NCBI RefSeq assembly: GCF_000959525.1
Contig: NZ_CP009831.1
Coordinates: 806,001-870,000, forward strand
From: Burkholderia multivorans ATCC BAA-247
Lineage (GTDB): Bacteria > Pseudomonadota > Gammaproteobacteria > Burkholderiales > Burkholderiaceae
Direction: 5' to 3'
Length of the DNA stretch: 64,000 nucleotides
In this document: piece by piece, positions 52,753 to 62,973 of the stretch
Position numbering within the stretch: position 1 is the first letter of the stretch
Layout: each line of letters starts with the position of its first letter
The notes under the pieces: generated by a model
Told to the model about the DNA's origin: nothing
Seen by the model: only the letters and a program-made list of their open reading frames with translations
Database searches by the model: none
Translations under genes and position numbers: made by a program

Positions 52753-53871
52753 TCAGCGCGCGGACGTCCCGGCCGGCACGACGAAGCGGCGCGCGAGGTG
52801 CGCCGCGATCGGCTTCTTGAATTCGAGCAGCCGTTTCTCGAGGTAGCGCCACGACAGATGCGCGAGCAGCGTCGCGAGCGCGAACTGCAGCATTTCGGGC
52901 AACACCGTCCGCACGGCTTGCGGCACGTGCAGGTGCGCGTAGAGCGCGGGCATCACGCCGATGCGTGCCGGAATCAGGTTGTGGAAGAGATAGAAGCCGT
53001 AGCTGATCGTGCCGAGATATGCGAGCGGCGCGCAGTCGAGCAGCGCGACGACCGGATGATCGGGGCGCGTGACGATCCACAGCAGCAGCGCGCCGAGCGA
53101 CGCCGACAGACCGAGATCCGCGAGCGCCGCGACGCCGTCGGACAGCGTCGCGCACGCGGGCAGCGCGAGGAAGAACACGACGCCGGCCGCGCCGAGCCAA
53201 CCGGGCGCGATGCGCGGCGCGTCGCGTGTGCCGCGGTCGGCGAGCATCATCGCGCCGACGCCGCCGAGCGCGATCAACGCGAAATTCCACGGGGAAAACG
53301 CGTAGATCAGCACCGGCGACGCGTCGCACAGATACAGCGCGACATGCGCGGCTGCGCAGAGCGCAATGGCCGCGATGCCGAGCGCGACGTGTCGCGCGGC
53401 CGGCACCGCGAGCAGCACGAGCGGCGCGATCAGATAGAACTGCTGCTCGACTGCGAGACTCCAGAAGTGCGACGTCGAGCCGGGCCAGCCGTCCTTCACG
53501 ACGCCGATCCAGTAATTCGACAGGAACGCCGCGTGCCACGCGAGCCCGAGATTCACGTCGCGCTGATAGAACAGCGCGTGCGCGATCGCGAGCGCGGCGA
53601 GCAGCAGGTAGTAGACGGGAAAGATGCGCAGCGCGCGTTTGGCGAGGAACAGCGCCAGCGCATGCCGGCGCGTCATCGCGGCGCGCTCGACCGCCTGCCG
53701 GTTGCGATGCAGCTCGCCGACGATCAGGTATCCGCTGATGAGGAAAAACGTCCACACGCCGAGCTTGCCGACGTCGACGGCGAGCACGTGGCCTTTGTGG
53801 GACAGGAAAACGAGGATGACGGCGATGGCTCGCAGGCCGTCGAGTCCTTTGACGTATCTGACTTCGCGCAT
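52753..53871 (-). CDS. bceU: Acyltransferase-3 family membrane protein (BceU position)
   Basis: This 372-residue multi-helix protein contains [39 protein letters not shown] and FWSLAVEQQFYLIAPL. The ATG at 53869-53871 (MREVRYVKG) begins the conserved part; the frame runs on upstream to 54171 without similarity. It is the third such enzyme in the cluster, which fits the multiple acetylation of cepacian. It ends next to the repeat cluster. Confidence 0.86.
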   Translation of the reverse strand: MREVRYVKGLDGLRAIAVILVFLSHKGHVLAVDVGKLGVWTFFLISGYLIVGELHRNRQAVERAAMTRRHALALFLAKRALRIFPVYYLLLAALAIAHALFYQRDVNLGLAWHAAFLSNYWIGVVKDGWPGSTSHFWSLAVEQQFYLIAPLVLLAVPAARHVALGIAAIALCAAAHVALYLCDASPVLIYAFSPWNFALIALGGVGAMMLADRGTRDAPRIAPGWLGAAGVVFFLALPACATLSDGVAALADLGLSASLGALLLWIVTRPDHPVVALLDCAPLAYLGTISYGFYLFHNLIPARIGVMPALYAHLHVPQAVRTVLPEMLQFALATLLAHLSWRYLEKRLLEFKKPIAAHLARRFVVPAGTSAR

Positions 53872-54128
53872 GAAGACATCCGGGCGTTGAGCGAGGTCAG
53901 TATAGGCGCGCAAATATCGAACGTAATTCGCGTGCGGACGCATACGTATAGGTGTTTTGCTGCGTTCGCGCGTCGTCGGAGTCGGCGGCGCGCAACAAAA
54001 CCTGCGGGAAACCCCGCGAAAACGCATAAAAGTACTGCACGAAGCGTCGAGGCGCTTGTAGAATCCGGCGTTGAAGCGCGCGCGTCGCGTGCTTCGTGTA
54101 TCCAACGACCACACCTGGTAGGAGAAAC

Positions 54129-54572
54129 ATGGCGACTTCCGCAAAAAAGGTGGCCAAGAAGGCTGCCGCACCGGCCAAGAAAGTGGCTGCCAAAAAAGCA
54201 GCGCCCGCGAAGAAAGTAGTGGCCAAGAAGGCCGTCGCGAAGGCGCCCGCCGCTCCGACGCCGCTGAAGGACAAGTTCACGAAGGCGTCGCTCGCAGCGC
54301 ACATCGCTGAGCGCGCGGCCGTGGAAGTGAAGGCAGTGAAGGCAGTGCTCGCCGCACTCGAGAACGTCGTGCTGGGCTCGATCCACAAGAAGGGCGCGGG
54401 CGAGTTCACGCTGCCGGGTCTGCTGAAGATTACGGCGCAAGCCGTGCCGGCGAAGAAGAAGCGCTTCGGCAAGGATCCGTTCACCGGCGAAGAGCGCTGG
54501 TTCCCGGCCAAGCCGGCTACGGTGCGCGTGAAGGCACGTGCGCTGAAGAAGCTGAAGGACGCAGCGGCGTAA
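54129..54572 (+). CDS. HU-type nucleoid protein with a histone-H1-like Lys/Ala N-terminal tail
   Basis: This 147-residue protein has residues 1-45 made of AAKKVA/APAKK-type repeats, strongly basic like eukaryotic histone H1 tails and AlgP. Residues about 46-147 match HU/IHF-like DNA-binding proteins (TKASLAAHIAERAAVEVKAV, GEFTLPGLLKI, then FTGEERWFPAKPATVRV). I chose ATG 54129 after GGAGAAAC. It stands alone, with its own terminator, just outside the cepacian cluster, and may compact or regulate AT-rich DNA there; that link is inference. Confidence 0.87.
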   Translation: MATSAKKVAKKAAAPAKKVAAKKAAPAKKVVAKKAVAKAPAAPTPLKDKFTKASLAAHIAERAAVEVKAVKAVLAALENVVLGSIHKKGAGEFTLPGLLKITAQAVPAKKKRFGKDPFTGEERWFPAKPATVRVKARALKKLKDAAA

Positions 54573-54625
54573 TGCCGCGCGACGGCAGCCGGCTGCGGCC
54601 GGCCGCCGTCGCACTGTCCGACGAG

Positions 54626-54658
54626 ATCCCCGCCCGCGAAAGCGCGCGGGGATTTTTA
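54626..54658 (+). terminator. Terminator of the HU-type gene
   Basis: ATCCCCGC...GCG pairs with CGC...GCGGGGAT around an AAA loop (one mismatch), followed by TTTTATT. It lies 54 bases past the stop. Confidence 0.8.
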
Positions 54659-54679
54659 TTGCGCCGCGGGTGCCGTAAT

Positions 54680-54727
54680 CGCAGCCGCAGCCGCAGCCGC
54701 AGCCGCAGCCGCGACCGCAGTCGCAAC
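54680..54727. repeat. Hexanucleotide repeat CGCAGC
   Basis: Five exact CGCAGC units (54680-54709) are followed by three altered units, CGCGAC, CGCAGT and CGCAAC. The array lies between the HU-type gene and the convergent VOC gene. Confidence 0.9.
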
Positions 54728-54761
54728 CGCGTATCGCGCGTCGGCCGCCGCGTGCCGTACG

Positions 54762-55235
54762 TTACGCGGGCGTGCCGGCATAGGCCGCCTTCAGCGCGGC
54801 GACGTCGAACTTGATCATCTGCATCATCGCGCTCGCGACGCGCCCGGCCTTCACGGGATCGCGATCGGCCATCATTGGAATCAGTTCGGCCGGCACGATC
54901 TGCCACGACACGCCGTAGCGGTCGCGCAGCCATCCGCAGGCGTCGGCGGCGCCGCCGTTGTCGAGCAGCGCGTGCCAGTAGCGGTCGAGCTCGGCCTGAT
55001 CCGCGCAGCTCACCATTAGCGAAATCGCGTGATTGAACGACTCGGTCCGCTCGTGGCTCATCGCGATGAACGGCTGCCCGAACAGCTCGAACTCGACCAT
55101 TCGCGTGCCGCCGGTACCTTGCACTGCGGTGACACGCACGACGCGCGAGTCGGGGAAAATCGATGCGTAGAACGCCGCGGCTTCTTCGGCTTCGGTCGAG
55201 TACCAGAGGAACGGCGTGATCTTCTGAATCGTCAT
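54762..55235 (-). CDS. VOC family protein (PhnB/3-demethylubiquinone methyltransferase-like fold)
   Basis: This 157-residue protein opens KITPFLWYSTEAEEAAAFYASIFPDS and includes DRYGVSWQIVPAELIPMMAD, the signature of the VOC subgroup once mislabelled as a ubiquinone methyltransferase. The enzymatic role is unknown. I chose the ATG at 55233-55235, preceded by AAGGAG; the open frame to 55394 is not supported. Confidence 0.87.
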   Translation of the reverse strand: MTIQKITPFLWYSTEAEEAAAFYASIFPDSRVVRVTAVQGTGGTRMVEFELFGQPFIAMSHERTESFNHAISLMVSCADQAELDRYWHALLDNGGAADACGWLRDRYGVSWQIVPAELIPMMADRDPVKAGRVASAMMQMIKFDVAALKAAYAGTPA

Positions 55236-55433
55236 CGCGAATCTCCTTGTCAGGTTGGGGTCGACGCAAACGGCGCGCCTCCGTTGGAACGACGGTCGAC
55301 GACTGTCGAAATCGACATGCCGCAGCGAGCCATCTTCGCACCGTATCGGCTGGCCCGACAGTGCGATCGACGCCCGAGCGTCGTGCCGGCGCACGCGGGC
55401 AGCGGAATCGACGCACGAGCCGCCCGGTGGACG

Positions 55434-55474
55434 AAAAAAAGCCAGTCGCGGCCGAAACCGATGACTGGCTTTTC
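55434..55474 (-). terminator. Terminator of the porin gene
   Basis: AAAAGCCAGTC and GACTGGCTTTT form a perfect stem (GCCAGTC at 55441-55447, GACTGGC at 55463-55469). On the minus strand it ends in a long T run. It lies about 50 bases past the porin stop. Confidence 0.85.
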
Positions 55475-55523
55475 AGTTCGGCGGCAGCGCGTCGAAACGC
55501 GCTGTACGCCGGATACGTCGTTT

Positions 55524-56681
55524 TTAGAACTTGTGGCGCAGGCCGAGGGCAACGATCTCTTGCGAGCTCTTGCCGGCGATGCCGTACGAACCGATCGACG
55601 CTTGTGCCGACGTGCCGTCCGCGTTGCGGCCGCTGGCGTGCTGGTACGCGCCGACCAGGTAGATGTCGGTGCGCTTCGACAGCGAGTAGTCGGCGCCGAG
55701 CGAGACCTGGTGGTACTTCGCGTCGTTGTCGCCGCTTGCCTTCGTGTAGATGTAGCCGACGCCCAGCAGCAGCGGTGCCGTCGCCTGATACGTCACGAAT
55801 GCACGGCCGGTGTTGTACTTCTGGTTCGTGCCGAACGCCGAGTTCGCATCCGCCTTGTACTGCGCGTTGCTGTAGCCGAGGCCGACCGTCACCGGGCCGA
55901 ACGCATACTGGGCCGCCGCTTGGGCGATGCCGATCGACGTCGACGACGTGAACGCGTTGTTGATGAAGTTGCCATCGCCGTCGAAGATTGCGTCCGACGT
56001 GCCGGTCCAGCCCGTGCGCGTGCCGGTGGCGCTGAGTGCCGACGCGTTGTTCGCGTGGAAGTAACCGGCAGCCAGGCCGAGCGGGCCATTGTTGTAGGCA
56101 GCAGCTGCGGCCCACGTCTGACCCTTGCCCGTCGCGCCGGCGACGCCGCCGAGTGCGTACATCGCTTCGAACTGCAGGCCACCCCAGACCGGCGACGTGT
56201 ACTTGATCGCGTTGCTGACGCGCAGGCTGTTGTCGTTGTTGTCGACGTCACCCGGCGTAGCGAAGACGCTGCCGAAATAGTTGTCGGCCGTCACAGCCTG
56301 AACCAGGTCGACGAGCGGGTCATATTGACGACCCAGCGTCAGCGTACCGAGCTGGTTGCTTTGCAGACCGACGAAAGCCTGGCGACCGAACATGCGCTGG
56401 CCTTGGCCCAGTGCGCCGTTTGCCGAGTTGAAGCCGTTTTCCAACTGGAAGATTGCCTTCAGGCCGCCGCCCAGATCTTCGGCACCTTTCAGGCCCCAGC
56501 GGCTGCCTTGCAGGTTGCCGCTGCCCATCGACCACGAGTTGTTGCCTTGGCCTGCGTTACCGTGCACGTAGGTGATCGACGTATCGATCACGCCGTACAG
56601 CGTCACGCTGGATTGAGCCTGTGCAGCGCCAGCGGCGCCCAGCAGGGCGAGCGAGAGGGCCGAGAGAGCAAGTTTCTTCAT
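55524..56681 (-). CDS. Gram-negative porin (trimeric, OmpC-like)
   Basis: This 385-residue outer-membrane protein starts with a signal peptide (MKKLALSALSLALLGAAGAA, cleavage near AQA-QS) and continues SSVTLYGVIDTSITYVHGN, the beta-proteobacterial porin start. The constriction-loop block LGTLTLGRQYDPLVDLV is present. It ends with an aromatic strand and terminal Phe (IVALGLRHKF), as needed for BAM assembly. It forms a 16-stranded trimeric channel for small solutes, and its specificity is unknown. Confidence 0.95.
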   Translation of the reverse strand: MKKLALSALSLALLGAAGAAQAQSSVTLYGVIDTSITYVHGNAGQGNNSWSMGSGNLQGSRWGLKGAEDLGGGLKAIFQLENGFNSANGALGQGQRMFGRQAFVGLQSNQLGTLTLGRQYDPLVDLVQAVTADNYFGSVFATPGDVDNNDNSLRVSNAIKYTSPVWGGLQFEAMYALGGVAGATGKGQTWAAAAAYNNGPLGLAAGYFHANNASALSATGTRTGWTGTSDAIFDGDGNFINNAFTSSTSIGIAQAAAQYAFGPVTVGLGYSNAQYKADANSAFGTNQKYNTGRAFVTYQATAPLLLGVGYIYTKASGDNDAKYHQVSLGADYSLSKRTDIYLVGAYQHASGRNADGTSAQASIGSYGIAGKSSQEIVALGLRHKF

Positions 56682-57123
56682 CGTTGAGTATCTCCACGCA
56701 AGTGATTCGTGATTCGTTATTTGTTGCGGATTGGAGAATAGCTCAGTGCCATACAGGCAAGAAAGACTAAAAAATAAAGTGTCTCGAAAAGATCACACCA
56801 ACGAAAAGTCCATATATTTCAAGCACATCGCTAACTGTTCCTGTTTTTGAAATAGTTGACATTTGCTGCGCTGCGATTGTTGCGGAGGGTGGTGGTCGCC
56901 ACAACATGACGCGTGATTTGGCGGCACCGCGCACTGAAATCGGGGTGTGCAAACGTTTGCGATTGCAGCGTTGCGCATGCAAGTGCCGCGCCAGCGCGAC
57001 GTGCCTATCGGCTGAACAAAAACGCATCGCAGGAAAGGGAAGATCGGCGTGAGGAGCGCGACCGCTTGCACGACCGCGCGTCGCCGGCGTAATCGCGTGC
57101 CGGCCGCTACGCCGGAGCGCCGG
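56682..57123. other. Gene-free region upstream of the porin gene
   Basis: The part next to the porin (56700-56880) is strikingly AT-rich for this genome, with TTGAAA-like boxes on the minus strand but no clear -10 partner, and it must hold the porin promoter. The distal part contains CCGGCGTA (57084-57091)/TACGCCGG (57108-57115), a perfect 8-bp inverted repeat just past the end of the YihY-type gene that may end its transcript. No coding frame is supported. Confidence 0.5.
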
Positions 57124-58086
57124 TCAATCGTCGCGCGTGCGCTCGCCCGGTGCGCGAGCGGCTCGCGCATCGCGCGCCGTTGCGTCGGGCGCCGCCGCAT
57201 CGCGCGCCGTCGCATCCGTGCGCCGATATGCCTCGCCGCGCGCAGCCGAGAATTCCGCGCCGAGCAGCAGCACGAGCGCGGAGAAGTACAGCCACATCAG
57301 CAGCACCGCGAACGAGCCCGCCGCACCGAACGCACTCGCGGTGCCCGCGCGCGCGAGGTAGAGCGCGAACAGCTTCTTGCCGCCGGAGAACAGGATCGCC
57401 GACACGATTCCGCCGACCGCGGCGTCGCGCCATGCGACGTGCGCGTCGGGCAGGAATTTCAGCAGCGCGGAGAACGCGCCCGCGAGCACCGCGACGCCGA
57501 CGACGAGCTGCAGCACGTTCGTGACCACGACGTAAGGCGAATCGCCGAGCAGCCAGGTGCCGATGAACGTGATCGCCGTGTCGAGCACGAGCGACACGAT
57601 CAGCAGGAACGCGACGCCGAGCACGAGCCCGAACGACACGAGCCGCACGCGCACGAGCCCGAGTACGCTCGACCAGCGGCTTTCGGTCGCCGGCCAGATC
57701 ACGTTCAGCGCCGTGTTCAGCGACGCGAACGTCGCCGACGCGCCGATCGCGAGCGCCGCGAACGAGATCAGCGTCGCGATGCCGCCGCGCTCGCCGGCGC
57801 GGTGGGCGTTCTGCACGATGGTCTGGATGCTGGCCGCCGCGTCGTCGCCGATCAGTTGATGCGCCTGCTCGAACACCTGGCCGCGCGCGGCCTCGTCGCC
57901 GTAGAACCAGCCGGCCACCGCGATCACCATCACGAGCGTCGGCGCGAGCGAGAACGCGGAGAAGAACGCGATGCCGGCCGCCATCGACGAGCAGCGGTCG
58001 GACGAAAAGCGCTTGAACGCGGTCAGTGCCCAGTTCGCCTGACGCTGCGCGAGCCGCGTGGCCTCGGAAGTGATCGGTCGTTTCAT
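57124..58086 (-). CDS. YihY/BrkB family inner-membrane protein
   Basis: This 320-residue protein has about six helices. The N-terminal RFSSDRCSSMAAGIAFFSAFSLAPTLVMVIAV matches the YihY/UPF0761 family, and SFAVLLMWLYFSALVLLLGAEFSA closes the conserved part; the C-terminal 45 residues are charged and repetitive. Members were called virulence factor BrkB or, wrongly, RNase BN; the function is unsettled. The start chosen is the ATG at 58084-58086 (MKRPITS). Confidence 0.88.
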   Translation of the reverse strand: MKRPITSEATRLAQRQANWALTAFKRFSSDRCSSMAAGIAFFSAFSLAPTLVMVIAVAGWFYGDEAARGQVFEQAHQLIGDDAAASIQTIVQNAHRAGERGGIATLISFAALAIGASATFASLNTALNVIWPATESRWSSVLGLVRVRLVSFGLVLGVAFLLIVSLVLDTAITFIGTWLLGDSPYVVVTNVLQLVVGVAVLAGAFSALLKFLPDAHVAWRDAAVGGIVSAILFSGGKKLFALYLARAGTASAFGAAGSFAVLLMWLYFSALVLLLGAEFSAARGEAYRRTDATARDAAAPDATARDARAARAPGERTRDD

Positions 58087-58174
58087 GATGGTCGTGGCGA
58101 CGTCCGGCGCCCCGCCGGTGCGTCGCAATCGCATTGATCGGGATTCAAGTATTGATCCGAAGAGCCGTACATAG

Positions 58175-58201
58175 TTGCGAAGTTTGCGAAGTGTCTATAA
58201 T
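58175..58201 (+). promoter_or_regulatory. Predicted promoter of the formate dehydrogenase operon
   Basis: A perfect -10 box TATAAT (58196-58201) is preceded after 15 bases by TTGCGA (58175-58180). The start would be near 58208, 34 bases before the first ATG. The short spacer makes an activator-dependent promoter possible. Confidence 0.5.
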
Positions 58202-58241
58202 TGCTTTGAGCTTCCTACCCCACAATAACGCCGAGACCACC

Positions 58242-61200
58242 ATGCTACATATGTCCCGGCGCCAGTTCCTGAAGGTGACGGCAACGTCGCTTGCCGGATC
58301 GAGCCTGGCCCTGATGGGCTTTTCTCCGTCCGAAGCGCTTGCCGAAGTCCGACAGTACAAGCTGGCGCGCACAGTCGAAACGCGCAACACCTGTCCTTAC
58401 TGTTCAGTCGGTTGCGGCATCCTGATGTACGGCCTGGGCGACGGCGCGAAGAACGCGCAGTCGAGCATCATCCACATCGAGGGCGACCCCGATCATCCGG
58501 TCAATCGCGGCACGCTGTGCCCGAAGGGCGCGAGCCTGATCGACTTCATCCACAGCCCGAACCGCCTGACGCACCCGGAATACCGCGCGCCCGGCTCGGA
58601 CAAGTGGGAGCGCATCTCGTGGAGCGACGCGCTCGACCGGATCGCGAAGCTGATGAAGGCCGACCGCGACGCGAACTTCGTCGAGACGACCGAAGACGGC
58701 GCCAAGGTCAACCGCTGGCTCACGACCGGCATGCTGGCCGCGTCTGCGGGCAGCAACGAAGTCGGCTATCTGACGCACAAGGCTGTCCGCAGCCTCGGGA
58801 TGCTCGCATTCGACAATCAGGCGCGTGTCTGACATGGCCCGACGGTGGCAGGTCTTGCCCCGACGTTTGGCCGTGGAGCGATGACGAACCATTGGGTCGA
58901 CATCAAGAACGCGGATCTGATTCTCGTGATGGGCGGCAATGCAGCCGAGGCCCATCCGTGCGGTTTCAAATGGGTGACGGAAGCGAAGGCGCACCGCAAG
59001 GCGCGGCTGATCGTCGTCGACCCGCGCTTTACGCGTACGGCCTCGGTGGCCGACTACTACGCGCCGATCCGTACCGGGACCGACATCGCGTTCCTGGGCG
59101 GCGTGATCAACTATTTGCTGACGAACGACAAGATCCAGCATGAGTACGTGAAGCACTACACGGACTTCACGTTCATCGTGCGTGAGGATTTCGCGTTCAA
59201 CGACGGTCTCTATTCCGGCTACGATGCGGACAAGCACGCGTATCCGGACAAGTCGAGCTGGGATTACGAGCGCGGCGACGACGGGTTCGTGAAGGTCGAC
59301 CCGACGCTGCAGCATCCGCGCTGCGTCTACAACCTGCTGAAGCAGCACTACGCGCGCTATACGCCGGAAGTGGTCGAACAGGTCTGCGGCACGCCGAAGG
59401 AGAAGTTCCTGAAGGTGTGCGAGATGCTGGCGACGACGGCCGTGCCCGGCCGCGCGGCGACCGTGCTGTACGCGCTCGGCTGGACCCATCACTCGATCGG
59501 CGCGCAGATCATCCGCACCGGCGCGATGGTACAGCTGCTGCTCGGCAACATCGGCATCGCCGGCGGCGGGATGAACGCGCTGCGCGGGCACTCGAACATC
59601 CAGGGGCTGACCGACCTCGGGCTGATGTCGAACCTGCTGCCCGGCTACATGACGCTGCCGATGCAGGGCGAGCAGGATTTCAACGCGTATATCGACAAGC
59701 GCGCGCAAAAGCCGCTGCGCCCGAACCAGCTCAGCTACTGGAAGAACTACAAGGCGTTCCACGTCAGCTTCATGAAGGCGTGGTGGGGCGACGCGGCGAC
59801 CGCCGAGAACAACTGGGCGTACGACTACCTGCCGAAGCTCGACAAGCAGTACGACCTGCTGCAGACGATCGAGCTGATGCACGCCGGCAAGATGAACGGC
59901 TACATCTGCCAGGGCTTCAATCCGCTCGCGGCGGCGCCCGCGAAGGTGAAGACCGCGCAGGCACTCGCGAAGCTGAAGTGGCTCGTCATCATGGATCCGC
60001 TCGCGACCGAAACGTCGGAGTTCTGGAAGCCGCACGGCGACTACAACGACGTCGATCCGTCGAAGATCCAGACCGAGGTGTTCCGGCTGCCGACCACCTG
60101 CTTCGCGGAGGAGAACGGCTCGCTCGTCAGTTCGAGCCGCGTGCTGCAGTGGCACTGGAAGGGCGCCGAGCCGCCGGGCGAGGCGCGTAGCGATCTCGAG
60201 ATCATGGCCGGGCTGTTCGTGCGGCTGCGCCAGATGTACCGCACCGACGGCGGCAAGTATCCGGATCCGATCGTGAACCTCTCGTGGCCGTACGCGGATC
60301 CGGAAAGCCCGACGCCCGAAGAGCTCGCGAAGGAGTTCAACGGCCGCGCGCTCGCCGATCTACCCGATCCGAAGGATCCGTCGAAGGTGCTCGTGAAGAA
60401 GGGCGAGCAGCTTGCCGCGTTCGCGCAGCTGAAGGACGACGGCACGACCGCGAGCGGCTGCTGGATTTTCTGCGGCGCGTGGACGCAGGCCGGCAACCAG
60501 ATGGCGCGGCGCGACAACTCGGATCCGACCGGCATCGGCCAGACGCTGAACTGGGCCTGGGCATGGCCCGCGAACCGGCGGATCCTGTACAACCGCGCGT
60601 CGGCCGACCTGGCCGGCAAGCCGTTCGATCCGACCCGCAAGCTCGTCGCGTGGAACGGCACGGCATGGACCGGCGCGGACGTGCCCGATTTCAAGGCCGA
60701 CGAGCCGCCCGAAAACGGGATGGGGCCGTTCATCATGAACCCGGAAGGCGTGGCGCGCTTCTTCGCGCGCGCGCAGATGAACGAAGGCCCGTTCCCCGAG
60801 CACTACGAGCCGTTCGAGACGCCGCTGTCCGCGAATCCGCTGCATCCGGACAACCCGCAGGCGCTGAACAACCCGGCCGCCCGCGTGTTCGCGGACGATC
60901 GCGCTTCGTTCGGCAAGGTGGCGGATTTCCCGTACGTCGCGACGACCTACCGGCTGACCGAGCATTTCCACTACTGGACCAAGCACGCGCGGCTGAATTC
61001 GATCATCCAGCCCGAGCAATTCGTCGAGATCGGCGAAGACCTCGCGAAGGAAGTCGGCGTCGCGCACGGCGATCGCGTGAAGGTGTCGTCCAAGCGCGGC
61101 TACATCGTCGCGGTGGCGCTCGTCACGAAGCGGATCAAGCCGCTGACCGTCGACGGCAAGAAGGTCCAGACGGTCGGCGTGCCGCTGCACTGGGGCTTCA

Positions 61201-61313
61201 AGGGGCTGGCGAAGCCCGGCTATCTCGCCAATACGCTGACTCCGTCCGTGGGTGACGGCAACTCGTACACACCGGAATTCAAGTCGTTTCTGGTGAAGGT
61301 CGAAAAGGCGTAA
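58242..61313 (+). CDS. fdoG: Formate dehydrogenase major subunit, selenocysteine- and molybdenum-containing
   Basis: One gene of 1023 residues with TGA at 58830-58832 read as selenocysteine (residue 197), in the context [16 protein letters not shown] shared with FdnG/FdoG. The Tat signal is [20 protein letters not shown]. The [4Fe-4S] ligands start at C51 (CPYCSVGC). The molybdopterin domains run to the C-terminal [14 protein letters not shown]. It oxidises formate to CO2 in the periplasm and passes electrons through FdoH and FdoI to quinone. Both halves are in the same frame and a SECIS hairpin follows the TGA, so this is not a frameshifted pseudogene. ATG 58251 (MSRRQF) is an alternative start. 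FdoH starts 10 bases later. Confidence 0.95.
58830..58865 (+). promoter_or_regulatory. Bacterial SECIS element in fdoG
   Basis: Directly after the UGA, GGCA (58847-58850) pairs with TGCC (58856-58859) around the loop GGTCT. Below it CGG (58843-58845) pairs with CCG (58860-58862), leaving a bulged T at 58846. The GGUCU loop and the bulged U are the features that SelB recognises in E. coli fdhF/fdnG. Confidence 0.85.
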
Positions 61314-61323
61314 GGGGGACGAG

Positions 61324-62238
61324 ATGGCATTGCAATCGCTGGACATCAAGCGCGTATCGGCCACCACGACGCCGCCGCCCACGGCGCGCGAACCGGTGAC
61401 CGGAAGCGTCGCGAAACTGATCGACGTATCGAAGTGCATCGGCTGCAAGGCATGCCAGACGGCATGCATGGAGTGGAACGACCTGCGCGACGAAATCGGC
61501 ACCAACGTCGGCGTGTACGACAATCCGGCCGACCTCACCGAGCATTCGTGGACGGTCATGCGGTTCTCCGAATACGAGAACCCGCACGGCGACCTCGAAT
61601 GGCTGATCCGCAAGGACGGCTGCATGCACTGCGAGGATCCGGGCTGTCTGAAGGCGTGCCCGTCGCCGGGCGCGATCGTGCAGTACAACAACGGGATCGT
61701 CGATTTCCACGAGGAGAACTGCATCGGCTGCGGCTACTGCGTGACCGGCTGCCCGTTCAACGTGCCGCGGATCTCGAAGAAGGATCATCGCGCCTACAAG
61801 TGCACGCTCTGTTCGGACCGCGTCGCCGTCGGCCAGGAGCCGGCCTGCGTGAAGACCTGCCCGACCGGCGCGATCGTGTTCGGCACGAAGGAGGACATGA
61901 AGCAGCACGCAGCCGAGCGGATCGAGGACCTGAAGGAGCGCGGCTTCGAGCATGCGGGGCTGTACGACCCGCAGGGCGTCGGGGGCACGCACGTGATGTA
62001 CGTGCTGCACCATGCGGACAAACCGTCGCTGTATCACGGGCTGCCCGACAATCCGTCGATCAGCCCGATGGTGCGGCTGTGGAAGGGCATCGCGAAGCCG
62101 CTGGCGGTGGCGGGCCTCGCGCTGACCGCGCTGGCCGGCTTCTTCCACTACGTGCGCGTCGGCCCGAACGAGGTGACCGACGAAGAGGAAGCCGCCGCCC
62201 GCGACGAGGCGCGACGCATCAAGGAGGACGCGAAATGA
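61324..62238 (+). CDS. fdoH: Formate dehydrogenase iron-sulfur (beta) subunit
   Basis: This 304-residue subunit has four ferredoxin-type cysteine groups: [42 protein letters not shown] and [21 protein letters not shown]. They hold four [4Fe-4S] clusters that carry electrons from FdoG to FdoI. One C-terminal membrane helix ([19 protein letters not shown]) anchors it. Its stop overlaps the fdoI start (ATGA). Confidence 0.96.
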   Translation: MALQSLDIKRVSATTTPPPTAREPVTGSVAKLIDVSKCIGCKACQTACMEWNDLRDEIGTNVGVYDNPADLTEHSWTVMRFSEYENPHGDLEWLIRKDGCMHCEDPGCLKACPSPGAIVQYNNGIVDFHEENCIGCGYCVTGCPFNVPRISKKDHRAYKCTLCSDRVAVGQEPACVKTCPTGAIVFGTKEDMKQHAAERIEDLKERGFEHAGLYDPQGVGGTHVMYVLHHADKPSLYHGLPDNPSISPMVRLWKGIAKPLAVAGLALTALAGFFHYVRVGPNEVTDEEEAAARDEARRIKEDAK

Positions 62239-62861
62239 AGCACGACGACCCGAACCTGATCGTCCGCTATACGGCGAACGAGCGCACGAATCACTGGATC
62301 ACCGCGATCACGTTCGTGCTGCTCGCGCTGTCCGGGCTCGCGCTGTTTCATCCGTCGATGTTCTGGCTGACCGCGCTGTTCGGTGGTGGCCAATGGACGC
62401 GGATCCTGCATCCGTTCGTCGGCCTCGTGATGTTCGTGTCGTTCGCGCTGCTCGTCGTGCGGTTCTGGCACCACAATCTGCTCGACGCGGACGACCGGCA
62501 ATGGATCCGGCAGATCGACGACGTCGTCGCGAACCGCGAGGACCGGCTGCCGCCCGTCGGCCGCTATAACGCCGGCCAGAAGCTGCTATTCTTCACGCTG
62601 GTGGCGTGCCTGCTGCTGCTCCTGCTGTCCGGGATCGTGATCTGGCGGCGCTACTTCTCGTTCTACTTCCCGATCGGGGTGATCCGTGCGGCGGCCGTCG
62701 TGCATGCGGTGGCGGCGTTCGTGCTGATCGCGAGCATCATCGTGCACATTTATGCGGCACTGTGGGTGAAGGGCTCGATCGGCGCGATGGTGCGCGGCAC
62801 CGTCACGCTGGGCTGGGCGCGCAAGCACCACCCGAAATGGTTCCGTGAAAGCGTGAAGTAG
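62235..62861 (+). CDS. fdoI: Formate dehydrogenase cytochrome b556 (gamma) subunit
   Basis: This 208-residue membrane protein has four helices and the histidines typical of the FdnI/FdoI family ([45 protein letters not shown]). It binds two b hemes and reduces quinone. The coupled overlap with fdoH and the following fdhE complete the operon. Confidence 0.95.
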   Translation: MKHDDPNLIVRYTANERTNHWITAITFVLLALSGLALFHPSMFWLTALFGGGQWTRILHPFVGLVMFVSFALLVVRFWHHNLLDADDRQWIRQIDDVVANREDRLPPVGRYNAGQKLLFFTLVACLLLLLLSGIVIWRRYFSFYFPIGVIRAAAVVHAVAAFVLIASIIVHIYAALWVKGSIGAMVRGTVTLGWARKHHPKWFRESVK

Positions 62862-62930
62862 CGCTGGGGAACGGGGTGGTGCGCCGGTCGTTTCGGCAGC
62901 GCCGATCCGTCAGCGGCCGGAATCGCCTGA

Positions 62931-62960
62931 AAGCGCCGATGCGTCGGCGCTTGTTTTTTT
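62931..62960 (+). terminator. Strong terminator directly before fdhE
   Basis: AAGCGCCGA (62931-62939) pairs perfectly with TCGGCGCTT (62944-62952), followed by G and seven T. It ends only 13 bases before the fdhE start codon and abuts its ribosome site. Confidence 0.85.
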
Positions 62961-62973
62961 GGAAGACACTTTC

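Noticed and set aside
58134-58832. A truncated formate dehydrogenase fragment or pseudogene
   Set aside because: The TGA is in frame with the rest, sits at the Sec position and is followed by a SECIS hairpin.
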